Below the pieces are notes generated by a model, which worked only from the letters and a program-made list of their open reading frames with translations, did no database searches and was not told the DNA's origin. A stretch of 31,937 nucleotides of DNA, taken from assembly GCA_913042885.1 (NCBI GenBank), contig CAJWLW010000022.1:1-31937 (forward strand), in the 5' to 3' direction. The stretch is from an uncultured Lentisphaeria bacterium. GTDB taxonomy: Bacteria; Verrucomicrobiota; Lentisphaeria; JABSQK01; CAJWLW01. The position numbers were made by a program, and so were the translations under genes. The number at the start of each line of letters is the position of its first letter. The first letter of the stretch is position 1. Shown here one piece after another: positions 24,939-31,937 of this stretch.

Positions 24939-25751
24939 TCAATAATTCACAAACCCGGTCGCATTCCCTTCGCCGCCAACGGCGTAATCGCCGGTCGAGC
25001 GTATCTCACTTATATACTGCGTGGAACTGTAGACCGCCGCGTTGCCGCCAACAAAGCTCATGACCACATTCTCACCGTGATGCGGGCGAATCGTGATTAT
25101 ATGGGTGCCGCCCAAGTCGCGATTTGCTGTCGGCGCCGTCGCTTCCCACAGGATCCATGGATTGTAGTTCGGGCTCGTCGGGCTGCCGGTGGAGGTATTT
25201 TCTACGTCGATATACACGATATCCTGGTCGGGATTGGCTAGTGCCGACACCTTGATATTCGGTGTGTTGTTTACAATCGTACCTGGCGCCGGTGGATTGA
25301 GAACCACGTACCCGCCGATTTTCGTATTGTACCCGTAACTACTGATGTTGATCTCGTCGCCGTAGTTGTTTGGGTAGTCAACCGGTGCAGGCTGCGTAAC
25401 CGGCGTTCGCGTCTCGTCACCCGGGCAGTCGAACAGTACGAGAGAGGTGTAGCCCTGATCCGGATCGACAAGCTGGTAGAAGAACATGTCGCTATAGAAC
25501 TCGATGGTGTTCAGATAGTGCATACCCATCGGAAAGTGACCGTCTGAATCGTCTGCGTAGCTGATCGTTCCAAGCATAAGCTGCTTCTGATTGCTCAGGC
25601 AGAGGATTTGTATCGCCCGGGACTTGGCGCCCTGCAGCGCCGGCAGCAGCATCGCCGCCAGGATTGCGATGATCGCAATAACGACGAGCAACTCTATGAG
25701 GGTAAAGAGTCGGCGGTGAATTGCCGTGCTGGATATCCGACGCGCGCGCAT
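24939..25751 (-). CDS. Type II secretion/type IV pilin-like pseudopilin
   Basis: The 270-residue protein carries a class III leader: basic residues, then FTLIELLVV followed by the long hydrophobic helix ending [16 protein letters not shown], as in the N-terminal cleavage/methylation proteins of Lentisphaerota, Planctomycetota and Verrucomicrobiota. The residue before the cleaved Phe is Leu rather than the usual Gly. The C-terminal region ([20 protein letters not shown]) resembles the H-X9-DG segment of these proteins, with GG in place of DG. Such proteins are extremely abundant in these genomes and probably form surface or secretion fibres, but their roles are unknown. The ATG at 25751 lacks a clear Shine-Dalgarno. 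It is divergent from the GH42-like operon. Confidence 0.93.
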   Translation of the reverse strand: MRARRISSTAIHRRLFTLIELLVVIAIIAILAAMLLPALQGAKSRAIQILCLSNQKQLMLGTISYADDSDGHFPMGMHYLNTIEFYSDMFFYQLVDPDQGYTSLVLFDCPGDETRTPVTQPAPVDYPNNYGDEINISSYGYNTKIGGYVVLNPPAPGTIVNNTPNIKVSALANPDQDIVYIDVENTSTGSPTSPNYNPWILWEATAPTANRDLGGTHIITIRPHHGENVVMSFVGGNAAVYSSTQYISEIRSTGDYAVGGEGNATGFVNY

Positions 25752-25780
25752 CTTCGAGGTTAGTGTGGGAAGCCTGCCGA

Positions 25781-25814
25781 TTCAAACCCTGCTTTGATTT
25801 GAAATCGATATAAG
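25781..25814 (+). promoter_or_regulatory. Possible promoter/operator of the GH42-like operon
   Basis: TATAAG at 25809-25814 could be a -10 element. Just upstream is the inverted repeat TTCAAA-N11-TTTGAA (25781-25786, 25798-25803), which would overlap the -35 zone and may bind a regulator. There is no good -35 hexamer at 17 bp, so this is tentative. Confidence 0.3.
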
Positions 25815-25849
25815 CTACTGTGAATGTTCACTTAAACAGGATATTACGA

Positions 25850-28800
25850 ATGGCCCTAAGTATTCGCAGAGTCGATGCAGCTTCGACGTTCCTCGCAGTG
25901 CTCGCATTTCTGTCTCTTCATGCCGCCTTCGCCACACCGCCCGTCGGGGATCCGAATCAGCCCTACGACCGCCTGCCCGGCACGCTCGAGACCTACCACG
26001 TCAAATGGGCCAAGCCCCGCGCCGGCGGGCCGCTCAACGTCCTTTTCATTATCCCGTACTACAACTCCCGTGAAGTCGTCGAGACCGCCCAACGCCTGGA
26101 CCTGAAGTACACCGTCATCATGAACGCCGGGTACTCGACCTGGGCCCACGGCTCGTACCAGGACACCACCGCGACGCCGCTCAAGCAAGTGGAAGCGGAG
26201 ACCGTTCTCACTGACCTGACAAAGCAACGACTCAGCCTCGGACACACGTACGACGCGATCGTCATTGCCAAAGTCTCGTGGCCGGTCATTCCCGACTACG
26301 CCCGTGAGCTCATCCTCGAGCATGTCGAACGCGGCACGGGCCTGGTCTACGTCACGCCGAACCGGCTGCAGCTCGGACTGGACACCCGCACCGAGTACGC
26401 CGAGCCCGACCCGCAGTTTCAAACGCTGTTCGAAACCAACACGCTCCCGGACGCCGCTACCGCTATCACCCGCGGTCTGCCGCTGGATGTCATGCCGGTG
26501 CAGCTGTTCGACAGTCATGCCGATTTCCAGGAAATCCCCGGCGTATCTCGGCACACGTGGGCTCAGACCGCGCTGTGTATCACCGCAACTGAGCATGGTA
26601 ACGGGCGCATCGTCGGACTTGATTACTTCGACGAGACGATCGCCTACCGGCAATTCAACTCGCTCAGTCCCTACACAGGTCACCCGGAATCGGTCGCGGG
26701 CGTCGGCGAGTCGTTTCCGGTGATGTACGACTACGCGTTCGCGCTGCTCAGTCGCGCCATTACGTGGTCAACCGGCAAAGACGGGCAGTCACGGTTGGAG
26801 ATCGGCTTTACCGCGCCGCCGACCCACCTGAAGGCGCCGGTCGATGAGGTATTGAGGCGATTCTGCTGGGAAGACAAGACACCCGCTACCGTCATCGCTC
26901 GCGATGACCTCGGTGCCGCGAAAGTCACTGTGACCACAACTGCGGCACCGGCCCGCTCGTCTGTTTCGTATGCGATCCGCAACACTCAGGGGAAGGAATT
27001 TATTTCGGAGATGACTACGGCACGGAATTGGACGACAGCCGAGTTTCCGCTGCCGACATTGCCGCGCGGCACCTACGTGCTCGACGCCCGGTTGCTCGAC
27101 ACCGTGGGCAATGTGCTCGATTTCGCATCGGCTGCGTTCCGCGTCGAGTCATCACAGTTCGTAACTGCCGTCACGACGGCGAAGGATTCGTACCTGCCGG
27201 GCGAGACACTGACCGGTCGTATCGACGTCATGCTTGGAGGCAAGGTATATGTCCGCGCGATCGACACCTGGGGCCGAACCGTCGCCCGCACCGATGTGGA
27301 ATGGCAGGACGGGCAGGCCAGCGTGGCGATCGCAAATGCCACTTTCGAACTGCCGGTCACCCAACCGCTCTCCCGTCTCTGGGACATCGAAGCGGTCATC
27401 GAAGACGAGCACGGCATCGTCGACACGAAACGTACCTGGATCGGTCTGCCGGATTGGACGTTTGACGACTACATGTTCATGCTGATCTTCGCGCCGTCAC
27501 CGCAGCCAAACGACTGGAAAGGTCAACTATGGGGCAAGGTCATGCGGGAGTACGGGATCAACTCGACCTTTACCTTCCTGATCTACAACAGGCTCAAGCA
27601 ATACGAGATCAACGCCCGCTCGCATCTGGCAAGCGTCAGCTACGCCGAGCACATGGGCGAGCACTGGACACCGGTGCACGCAAAATGGGACAAGCGCCAG
27701 GAGAATCCGGACCTCGACCTCGCCGCGCTCAGTGACATGTGCCGCCAGATCGCCGATTCTAGAGAACCCCTGGATCCGGAACAGTTTCCGCAGAAGCAGG
27801 GACACATCGACGCGAACTGGCTGAACAACCGTTTGGCGGCGTACAAGGAGAGTGCCCGCTTCGGAAGCCCGCTGTACGTGCTGACGGGTGAGAACTATCT
27901 GCTCGGTGATTTCGACGGCATGGAATGCTCCGGGTTCGGTCCCGTCACGACCGGGAAATTTCAGGCGTGGTGCCGTGATCAGTACGGCAATGACCTGGCG
28001 GTGTTGAATGCGGAATGGAACACGTCATTCGAATCCTGGGACGATGTCCGGGGCATTTTGCTGCAGGCCGCGGTCGAGCAGGATCAGATGCCGCGCTGGG
28101 TCGACTTCCGCTACTTCATGCGTTCGCACGTCTGGACGCAGTTCTTTATTGACTACACGGATATGATCCGGACGGTGGTGCCCGAGGCGAAGACCGGCCG
28201 CGTCGGTCACGACCACTTCGATTTCTCGCGTATGGGCGAGCAAATGACGTCTTCGAAAGTGTACGTCGGCCAGGAAGCAAACAGCGAGTGGCGCCATGCC
28301 ATGTCGATCGAACTGCTGCAATCGTTTTCGCACGATCAGAGTTTCCTGCTGGCAGCACAGTCGATGATGCGCTGGCACTTCGATTTCGAGACGGAAGTCA
28401 ATCGCGAACGCTGGCCGTGGATCTGTCTGTTTCTGGGCCTCAACGGGTTCGACTGGGAACGCGGGCTGCTCGCCGAGACGCTCGGCGGTGAGTCATGCAT
28501 GACACCATGCATGTCAGATCCGCTGCCGTACTTTCTCGATATCGCCGACGAAGTGCGCTTTCTCCAGCGCGGCATCGGCAAACTGACGATCACCGCGGAG
28601 CCGTACCGCTCCGACGTTGCCATTCTGTGGTCGCCCTACAACCATTACATCTCGCGGTTGCACCCGTTCCAGGACAACGCTTTTTCGGGGACCTGGTTGT
28701 ACAACATCAGTGTCATTGGCGGGGCGCCGGCGGATGCCCTGGCGTTGATGAATTCGCTGCGCGTAAGGCCGACGATGATCGGGCCGCAGGACATCGTTGC

Positions 28801-29704
28801 CGGCGACCTGGAGAAGCGCGGCTTCAAGACGTTGCTGCTGCCGTACAGCAAAGGGATGTCAACTGCCGAGGCGGACGCAGTCCGGGCGTTCGTGGCGAAC
28901 GGCGGGCTGGTCATTGCCGACAACCATCCCGGATCGTCTACCGAGCACGGCCGCGAGCTCGAGACCGGACGCCTCAACGACCTGTTCCCGGTGACCGACA
29001 AAATTCACGTCACGCACCATGGTAACGGTCACGCCGCCTATCTGCCGAATATTATCAACGGTTATATGGGCCGGCATGAGAAGGGTGATCACACCGGCTC
29101 CGATGCCATCGAACAGCTGCTGCGCGAATACACCGGCGCGGCGCCGCCTGTCGAGCTGTTCGACGAACACGGGATGGCGCGTCGAGACACGCTGATGCCG
29201 GTGTTTCGGAATGGTGCGACGATGCTTGTCGGTCTGTTGCGCTGCGGCGACGGCCACGATTCTGAACGTCAGACCACGACTGTCGTACTGCCCGAGAAAG
29301 CGCATGTCTGGGACGTGCGCACCCATGCCTATCGCGGCTATACCAACCGTTTCAAAACACGGCTTGATCTGCGGCCGCAGTACTTCGCCGCGCTGCCGGC
29401 TCGCCCCGGCGTCATGTCGCTGTCTACTGAAGGCGATGTGCAGCTCGGTGGGACCGCGAGGATTGCCGGTACGATCGATTTCGAGGGCGATGCGAGCAAA
29501 ATAAAGCAGGCGATCCACGTGCGCGTGTATTCTCCTGAGGGTGAGGAGTTGGAGTGGTTCCGACAGAATCTGATCATCCGGGGAGAAGGCTTCGAAATCT
29601 CGCTGCCGGTCGCGTACTCCGCAACGCCCGGCCGCTATCGAGTTGCTGCCGAGAACGCCATAACCGGTGCGGTCGCAGAATGCACGTTTGATGTAGTGCC
29701 ATGA
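25850..29704 (+). CDS. Secreted GH42-like glycoside hydrolase
   Basis: From the ATG at 25850 (AGGA nine bases upstream) the product is 1284 residues with a signal peptide ending near FLSLHAAFA; a GTG at 25820 would add ten residues. An N-terminal alpha/beta domain and beta-sandwich precede the barrel. The barrel holds VLTGENYLLGDF, with a candidate acid/base Glu around base 27892, and a GH42-type segment YGNDLAVLNAEWNTSFESW (about 27982-28038). A GATase-like trimerisation domain follows (TLLLPYSKGMSTAEADAVRA, about 28831-28890), then a beta-sandwich tail. The family cleaves beta-galactosides, but size and divergence make the substrate uncertain and I could not confirm the nucleophile. It heads a four-gene operon of exported proteins; its stop overlaps the next start as ATGA. 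Confidence 0.82.
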   Translation: MALSIRRVDAASTFLAVLAFLSLHAAFATPPVGDPNQPYDRLPGTLETYHVKWAKPRAGGPLNVLFIIPYYNSREVVETAQRLDLKYTVIMNAGYSTWAHGSYQDTTATPLKQVEAETVLTDLTKQRLSLGHTYDAIVIAKVSWPVIPDYARELILEHVERGTGLVYVTPNRLQLGLDTRTEYAEPDPQFQTLFETNTLPDAATAITRGLPLDVMPVQLFDSHADFQEIPGVSRHTWAQTALCITATEHGNGRIVGLDYFDETIAYRQFNSLSPYTGHPESVAGVGESFPVMYDYAFALLSRAITWSTGKDGQSRLEIGFTAPPTHLKAPVDEVLRRFCWEDKTPATVIARDDLGAAKVTVTTTAAPARSSVSYAIRNTQGKEFISEMTTARNWTTAEFPLPTLPRGTYVLDARLLDTVGNVLDFASAAFRVESSQFVTAVTTAKDSYLPGETLTGRIDVMLGGKVYVRAIDTWGRTVARTDVEWQDGQASVAIANATFELPVTQPLSRLWDIEAVIEDEHGIVDTKRTWIGLPDWTFDDYMFMLIFAPSPQPNDWKGQLWGKVMREYGINSTFTFLIYNRLKQYEINARSHLASVSYAEHMGEHWTPVHAKWDKRQENPDLDLAALSDMCRQIADSREPLDPEQFPQKQGHIDANWLNNRLAAYKESARFGSPLYVLTGENYLLGDFDGMECSGFGPVTTGKFQAWCRDQYGNDLAVLNAEWNTSFESWDDVRGILLQAAVEQDQMPRWVDFRYFMRSHVWTQFFIDYTDMIRTVVPEAKTGRVGHDHFDFSRMGEQMTSSKVYVGQEANSEWRHAMSIELLQSFSHDQSFLLAAQSMMRWHFDFETEVNRERWPWICLFLGLNGFDWERGLLAETLGGESCMTPCMSDPLPYFLDIADEVRFLQRGIGKLTITAEPYRSDVAILWSPYNHYISRLHPFQDNAFSGTWLYNISVIGGAPADALALMNSLRVRPTMIGPQDIVAGDLEKRGFKTLLLPYSKGMSTAEADAVRAFVANGGLVIADNHPGSSTEHGRELETGRLNDLFPVTDKIHVTHHGNGHAAYLPNIINGYMGRHEKGDHTGSDAIEQLLREYTGAAPPVELFDEHGMARRDTLMPVFRNGATMLVGLLRCGDGHDSERQTTTVVLPEKAHVWDVRTHAYRGYTNRFKTRLDLRPQYFAALPARPGVMSLSTEGDVQLGGTARIAGTIDFEGDASKIKQAIHVRVYSPEGEELEWFRQNLIIRGEGFEISLPVAYSATPGRYRVAAENAITGAVAECTFDVVP

Positions 29705-30690
29705 ACTGTAAGAAAGGGATCAAAACGACAAAAAGGACCCAAGGGACAGTGCGTTTATGGTTGTCCCTCATGTCTCTTATGTCCCTTTCGACCTTTTCAA
29801 TCCACGCCCAACCGCTCAAGGTCATCTGCGCCACGTACGCCGAGCAATCACCCACGATCGACGGCCGTCTCGACGACGCGTGCTGGCAGGCGACCGAGGC
29901 GCGCAGCGACTTTTCCGCGACTGCCGACCCGAATCAGACCGTCCAGCGCGTATCGACCATCCGCGCTGTGTACGACAGTCAGAACCTGTACATCGCCCTC
30001 GAATTCGTCTGGGACGACGTTGAGATTCTCAAGCGCGGCGTCCAGGAGATTCTTGACCGGCAGGGTCCGCCGATCGAGGGTGCCTGTGAGTGGGACAACT
30101 ACACCAACTACTACGGTGCCGAGTTGTTCGTCGACGCATATGCAACCGGACTCAACTATGAGCAGATCCTGATCAACGCCGCCGGTCAATACACCGGTAA
30201 CTACAAGTCGATGTGGGATCAGTTCCAGGGCAAGCATACCGTCCGCTCGACGATCCACGACAATCGCTGGACAGCGGAACTGGTTTGTCCGGCGCCGGGT
30301 CTGAAGGTGACTGATGTCTGGGGCCTGAACGTCATCCGTGATGACGAGGCACCGTATGCCATCTGGCGTCACATCAAAGGCGCGTATGCCCAGCCCAAGT
30401 TGTTTGGCAGGATTCTGATGGGCAGCTACCCGGCTTGGTGGGACGCGGTGTTTTCGGAAGGGATGGTATCGCGTCTCGACGATATAGGCAACGCAATCGA
30501 CGATGAGCCGAAGCTCATGGCCCTGCATGCAATGGTCAAACTGGAGGCTGTCCGACTCGCTGCGGTCGCCGCCGACCATCCGCCGACATCCCGGCAGAAT
30601 TTCGAGATTCTCTATGGCGCCTATGATGGTTTCAAGAAGAACATGAACCGCCTGGAAGTGGCGTATGAAACACACCAGGCGATGCAGTAG
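29701..30690 (+). CDS. Exported protein with CBM9-like domain
   Basis: The 329-residue product has a basic N-region, a hydrophobic LWLSLMSLMSLSTFS stretch and a likely cleavage after SIHA (residue 36). A CBM9-like beta-sandwich follows: SPTIDGRLDDACWQATEA, VYDSQNLYIALEFVWDD, YYGAELFVDAY and the WTAELVCPAPG strand. The C-terminal about 80 residues are helical. The start overlaps the stop of the GH42-like gene (ATGA), so translation is coupled and the two exported proteins probably work on the same glycan. A downstream in-frame ATG at 29770 would drop the basic N-region and is less likely. Part of the signal peptide is encoded by a 9-bp tandem repeat. Confidence 0.85.
   Translation: MNCKKGIKTTKRTQGTVRLWLSLMSLMSLSTFSIHAQPLKVICATYAEQSPTIDGRLDDACWQATEARSDFSATADPNQTVQRVSTIRAVYDSQNLYIALEFVWDDVEILKRGVQEILDRQGPPIEGACEWDNYTNYYGAELFVDAYATGLNYEQILINAAGQYTGNYKSMWDQFQGKHTVRSTIHDNRWTAELVCPAPGLKVTDVWGLNVIRDDEAPYAIWRHIKGAYAQPKLFGRILMGSYPAWWDAVFSEGMVSRLDDIGNAIDDEPKLMALHAMVKLEAVRLAAVAADHPPTSRQNFEILYGAYDGFKKNMNRLEVAYETHQAMQ
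29741..29788. repeat. 9-bp tandem repeat with inverted partner inside a signal-peptide region
   Basis: Three units, TGTCCCTCA, TGTCTCTTA and TGTCCCTTT, lie at 29762-29788. The inverse complement AAGGGACA is at 29741-29748, so a hairpin can form. The units encode LSL-MSL-MSL in the hydrophobic core of the signal peptide of the CBM9-like protein. Confidence 0.8.
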
Positions 30691-30726
30691 TCGGTTGTCA
30701 TCGGAATGAAAAAGGGAGGCTATTTT

Positions 30727-31152
30727 ATGCGACAACAATCATGCCTGGGCTTTACCCTGTGTATGCTCTCGATGAGCTCATGTGCGAAAGACGCAACCTC
30801 GCTGAATGGGACCTGGAAGCTGATGAGCTATGAGGATTCCGCGAGCGGCAAGATCGAGACGGAGGCGGCCGATGTAAAGAGATCTGTTGTGCTCACGTTC
30901 CAGGATGACGGCAAGGACGGAACGATGAAAGGGCACACTGTGAGCAATCGGGTGACTGGCGACTACCGGATTCCGGAGCCCGGGAAACTGGAGGTTTTGA
31001 GTTTCGGCGGCACGAAAGTTGGTGAACGCGGCTTGGGCAAGAGATTCTGGAACGCAATTAGTGCGGCCAGTTCGTTTGCATTCGAGGGCGGAGATCTGGT
31101 TATCTATTTCAATGACGATACCGAAAAGATGACCTTCGTAAGTGGCGAGTGA
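30727..31152 (+). CDS. Small lipoprotein, lipocalin/META-like
   Basis: The ATG at 30727 has GGGAGG seven bases upstream and is preferred over an ATG at 30706. The 141-residue product has a lipoprotein signal ending MSMSSC, so it is membrane-anchored outside the cytoplasm. The mature part starts with SLNGTWKLMSYED, a typical opening of small lipocalin-like or META-type beta-barrels, and continues as short beta strands (VVLTFQDDGKDG, GDYRIPEPGKLEVLSFGG, LVIYFNDDTEKMTFV). No enzyme motif is visible. It is the third gene of the exported operon, 36 bases after the CBM9-like gene, and overlaps or touches the next gene. Function is unknown; a folding or binding accessory is possible. Confidence 0.8.
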   Translation: MRQQSCLGFTLCMLSMSSCAKDATSLNGTWKLMSYEDSASGKIETEAADVKRSVVLTFQDDGKDGTMKGHTVSNRVTGDYRIPEPGKLEVLSFGGTKVGERGLGKRFWNAISAASSFAFEGGDLVIYFNDDTEKMTFVSGE

Positions 31153-31154
31153 CG

Positions 31155-31784
31155 ATGAGGCTTCGCCCACATTCTTTCCTGCTCCTGCTTTCCCTTACGG
31201 CCGTTTTATCTATTGGTGCGACGACGCCGGATACAGCCTATGTCATCAACGACGAATTCGAGTCGTGGGAGTGGACACCGATCGGCCATTCGCTGCAGAA
31301 GCAGGGACGCGATCGTCTGGCTGCCGGCAAGGATCTGGGTTATGACTACCGCGGTCCGTTGTATCGCAAACCCGAGGGCTTCGAGCTGCCGGCCGGGCGG
31401 ATGGTCGAGGGCGAAGCAGCGTTCAACGGGTTCTCTATGGTGCTCTCGGAAAGCCAGGCCGGACTGCACGGCCGCTACAGCCGCAAGTTCAGAGCCCGTC
31501 GCAACTACAGCTATGAGGTCGCCCTGAAAGGCACCGGCACCTTTCATTTCCGCGCCTGGGTTCTGGGCCAGGACCCGGCGAATGGCGAAACGAAGTGGCT
31601 GGGCTTTCCGGATCTGATCACTATTAAAGTCAGCGAACAATGGCAGGTTTACACCGGCCCGTTCTCGCTGCCGACGTACGACGAGTCGACCTTCAAGATC
31701 GGCGACGTGTCAGCCGCAATCGTCATCGAGAACGACGACAAAGTTTACGTTGACAACTTTCGTGTGCGGGAGAAGACGAAATAA
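31155..31784 (+). CDS. Exported beta-sandwich protein, carbohydrate-binding-like
   Basis: The 209-residue product has a signal peptide (LRPHSFLLLLSLTAVLSIGA). The mature part resembles a galactose-binding-like jelly roll: FNGFSMVLSESQAGLHGRYS, NYSYEVALKGTGTFHFRAWV, SEQWQVYTGPFSLP and VYVDNFRV, the usual order of strands in such modules. There is no catalytic domain, so it is a stand-alone binding module. An in-frame GTG at 31149 would overlap the previous stop as GTGA; the ATG at 31155, with a GGCGAG tract about five bases upstream, is preferred. It closes the operon with the GH42-like, CBM9-like and lipoprotein genes. The ligand is unknown. Confidence 0.78.
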   Translation: MRLRPHSFLLLLSLTAVLSIGATTPDTAYVINDEFESWEWTPIGHSLQKQGRDRLAAGKDLGYDYRGPLYRKPEGFELPAGRMVEGEAAFNGFSMVLSESQAGLHGRYSRKFRARRNYSYEVALKGTGTFHFRAWVLGQDPANGETKWLGFPDLITIKVSEQWQVYTGPFSLPTYDESTFKIGDVSAAIVIENDDKVYVDNFRVREKTK

Positions 31785-31791
31785 CGATGCC

Positions 31792-31875
31792 CACGGAACA
31801 CACGGAATCCACGGAACAAGAGATCGCTGTCTTCGGTGTTGTCCCTCCTTCCGTGTGCTCCGTGTGTTCCGTGAG
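31792..31875. repeat. Inverted pair of 9-bp tandem repeats (CACGGAAnn)3
   Basis: Three units CACGGAACA, CACGGAATC and CACGGAACA (31792-31818) face three units of the inverse sense, TTCCGTGTG, CTCCGTGTG and TTCCGTGAG (31849-31875), around a 30-bp spacer. It starts eight bases after the stop of the last gene of the exported operon. The layout copies that of 17401-17538 with a different unit. Confidence 0.92.
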
Positions 31876-31897
31876 CCCGGGATTTGTGTACGCCGGC

Positions 31898-31937
31898 ATG
31901 ACGAAGGTGTGGCTCGATTCCCAGGAGGATCGCCAGG
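31898..31937 (+). CDS. Possible start of a further gene, cut by the window end
   Basis: An ATG at 31898 opens a frame of 13 codons (MTKVWLDSQEDRQ) that runs off the window; an in-frame GTG lies at 31871 inside the repeat. There is no ribosome binding site. It may be a real gene or chance. Confidence 0.2.
   Translation, partial: MTKVWLDSQEDRQ

Overview
The window looks like a chromosomal segment of a GC-rich PVC-group bacterium, most likely Lentisphaerota or a close relative (Kiritimatiellota/Verrucomicrobiota). The best taxonomic clue is the pseudopilin at 24939-25751. It has the classic [23 protein letters not shown] leader, but with a non-glycine residue before the cleavage site. Supporting clues are several DUF-type glycosidase relatives, CBM9-like secreted proteins, multiple Gfo/Idh/MocA oxidoreductases, and an intergenic fraction full of inverted and short tandem repeats. 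The assignment is inference, not proof.

Layout: 1-2826 holds a 5'-truncated HpcH/HpaI aldolase, a convergent PIG-L/LmbE deacetylase and a Gfo/Idh/MocA oxidoreductase. 2939-3100 is a compact initiator-tRNA unit with promoter, tRNA-fMet(CAT) and a perfect intrinsic terminator. 3528-8908 is a minus-strand, partly translationally coupled cluster: four-helix-bundle (IVP/S23-like) protein, DUF4832 glycosidase-like protein, PhyH dioxygenase, aldo/keto reductase, and a large GH42-like protein. 9022-11190 encodes a secreted LamG/VCBS/UnbV protein. 11532-17297 is a minus-strand group of CBM9-like lipoprotein, Gfo/Idh/MocA oxidoreductase and a 1126-aa DUF4450/six-hairpin glycosidase-like protein. 17615-21753 encodes an enolase-superfamily sugar-acid dehydratase and a large alpha-glucuronidase/hexosaminidase-like protein. 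22140-24596 is a well-expressed-looking secreted beta-helix plus thrombospondin-3-repeat protein with its own promoter, Shine-Dalgarno site and terminator. 24939-25751 is the pseudopilin. 25850-31784 is a plus-strand operon of a secreted GH42-like protein, a CBM9-like protein, a small lipoprotein and a secreted beta-sandwich protein.

Together the genes suggest breakdown of a complex, probably acidic or modified polysaccharide. Secreted and lipid-anchored proteins would bind and cut the glycan. Cytoplasmic glycosidases, deacetylase, oxidoreductases and PhyH would process the oligosaccharides and unusual sugars. The dehydratase and HpcH/HpaI aldolase would take sugar acids to pyruvate plus an aldehyde. 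No transporter, SusC/D pair, sigma factor, sulfatase or transcription regulator is visible.

The most unusual structure lies between the genes. There are at least three large perfect or nested inverted repeats (11200-11429, 14958-15041, 24763-24864). There are also two hairpins whose arms are built from 6- or 9-bp tandem repeats (17401-17538, 31792-31875), plus related short-repeat tracts at 8919-8946 and 29741-29788. The last of these lies inside a gene and encodes part of its signal peptide.
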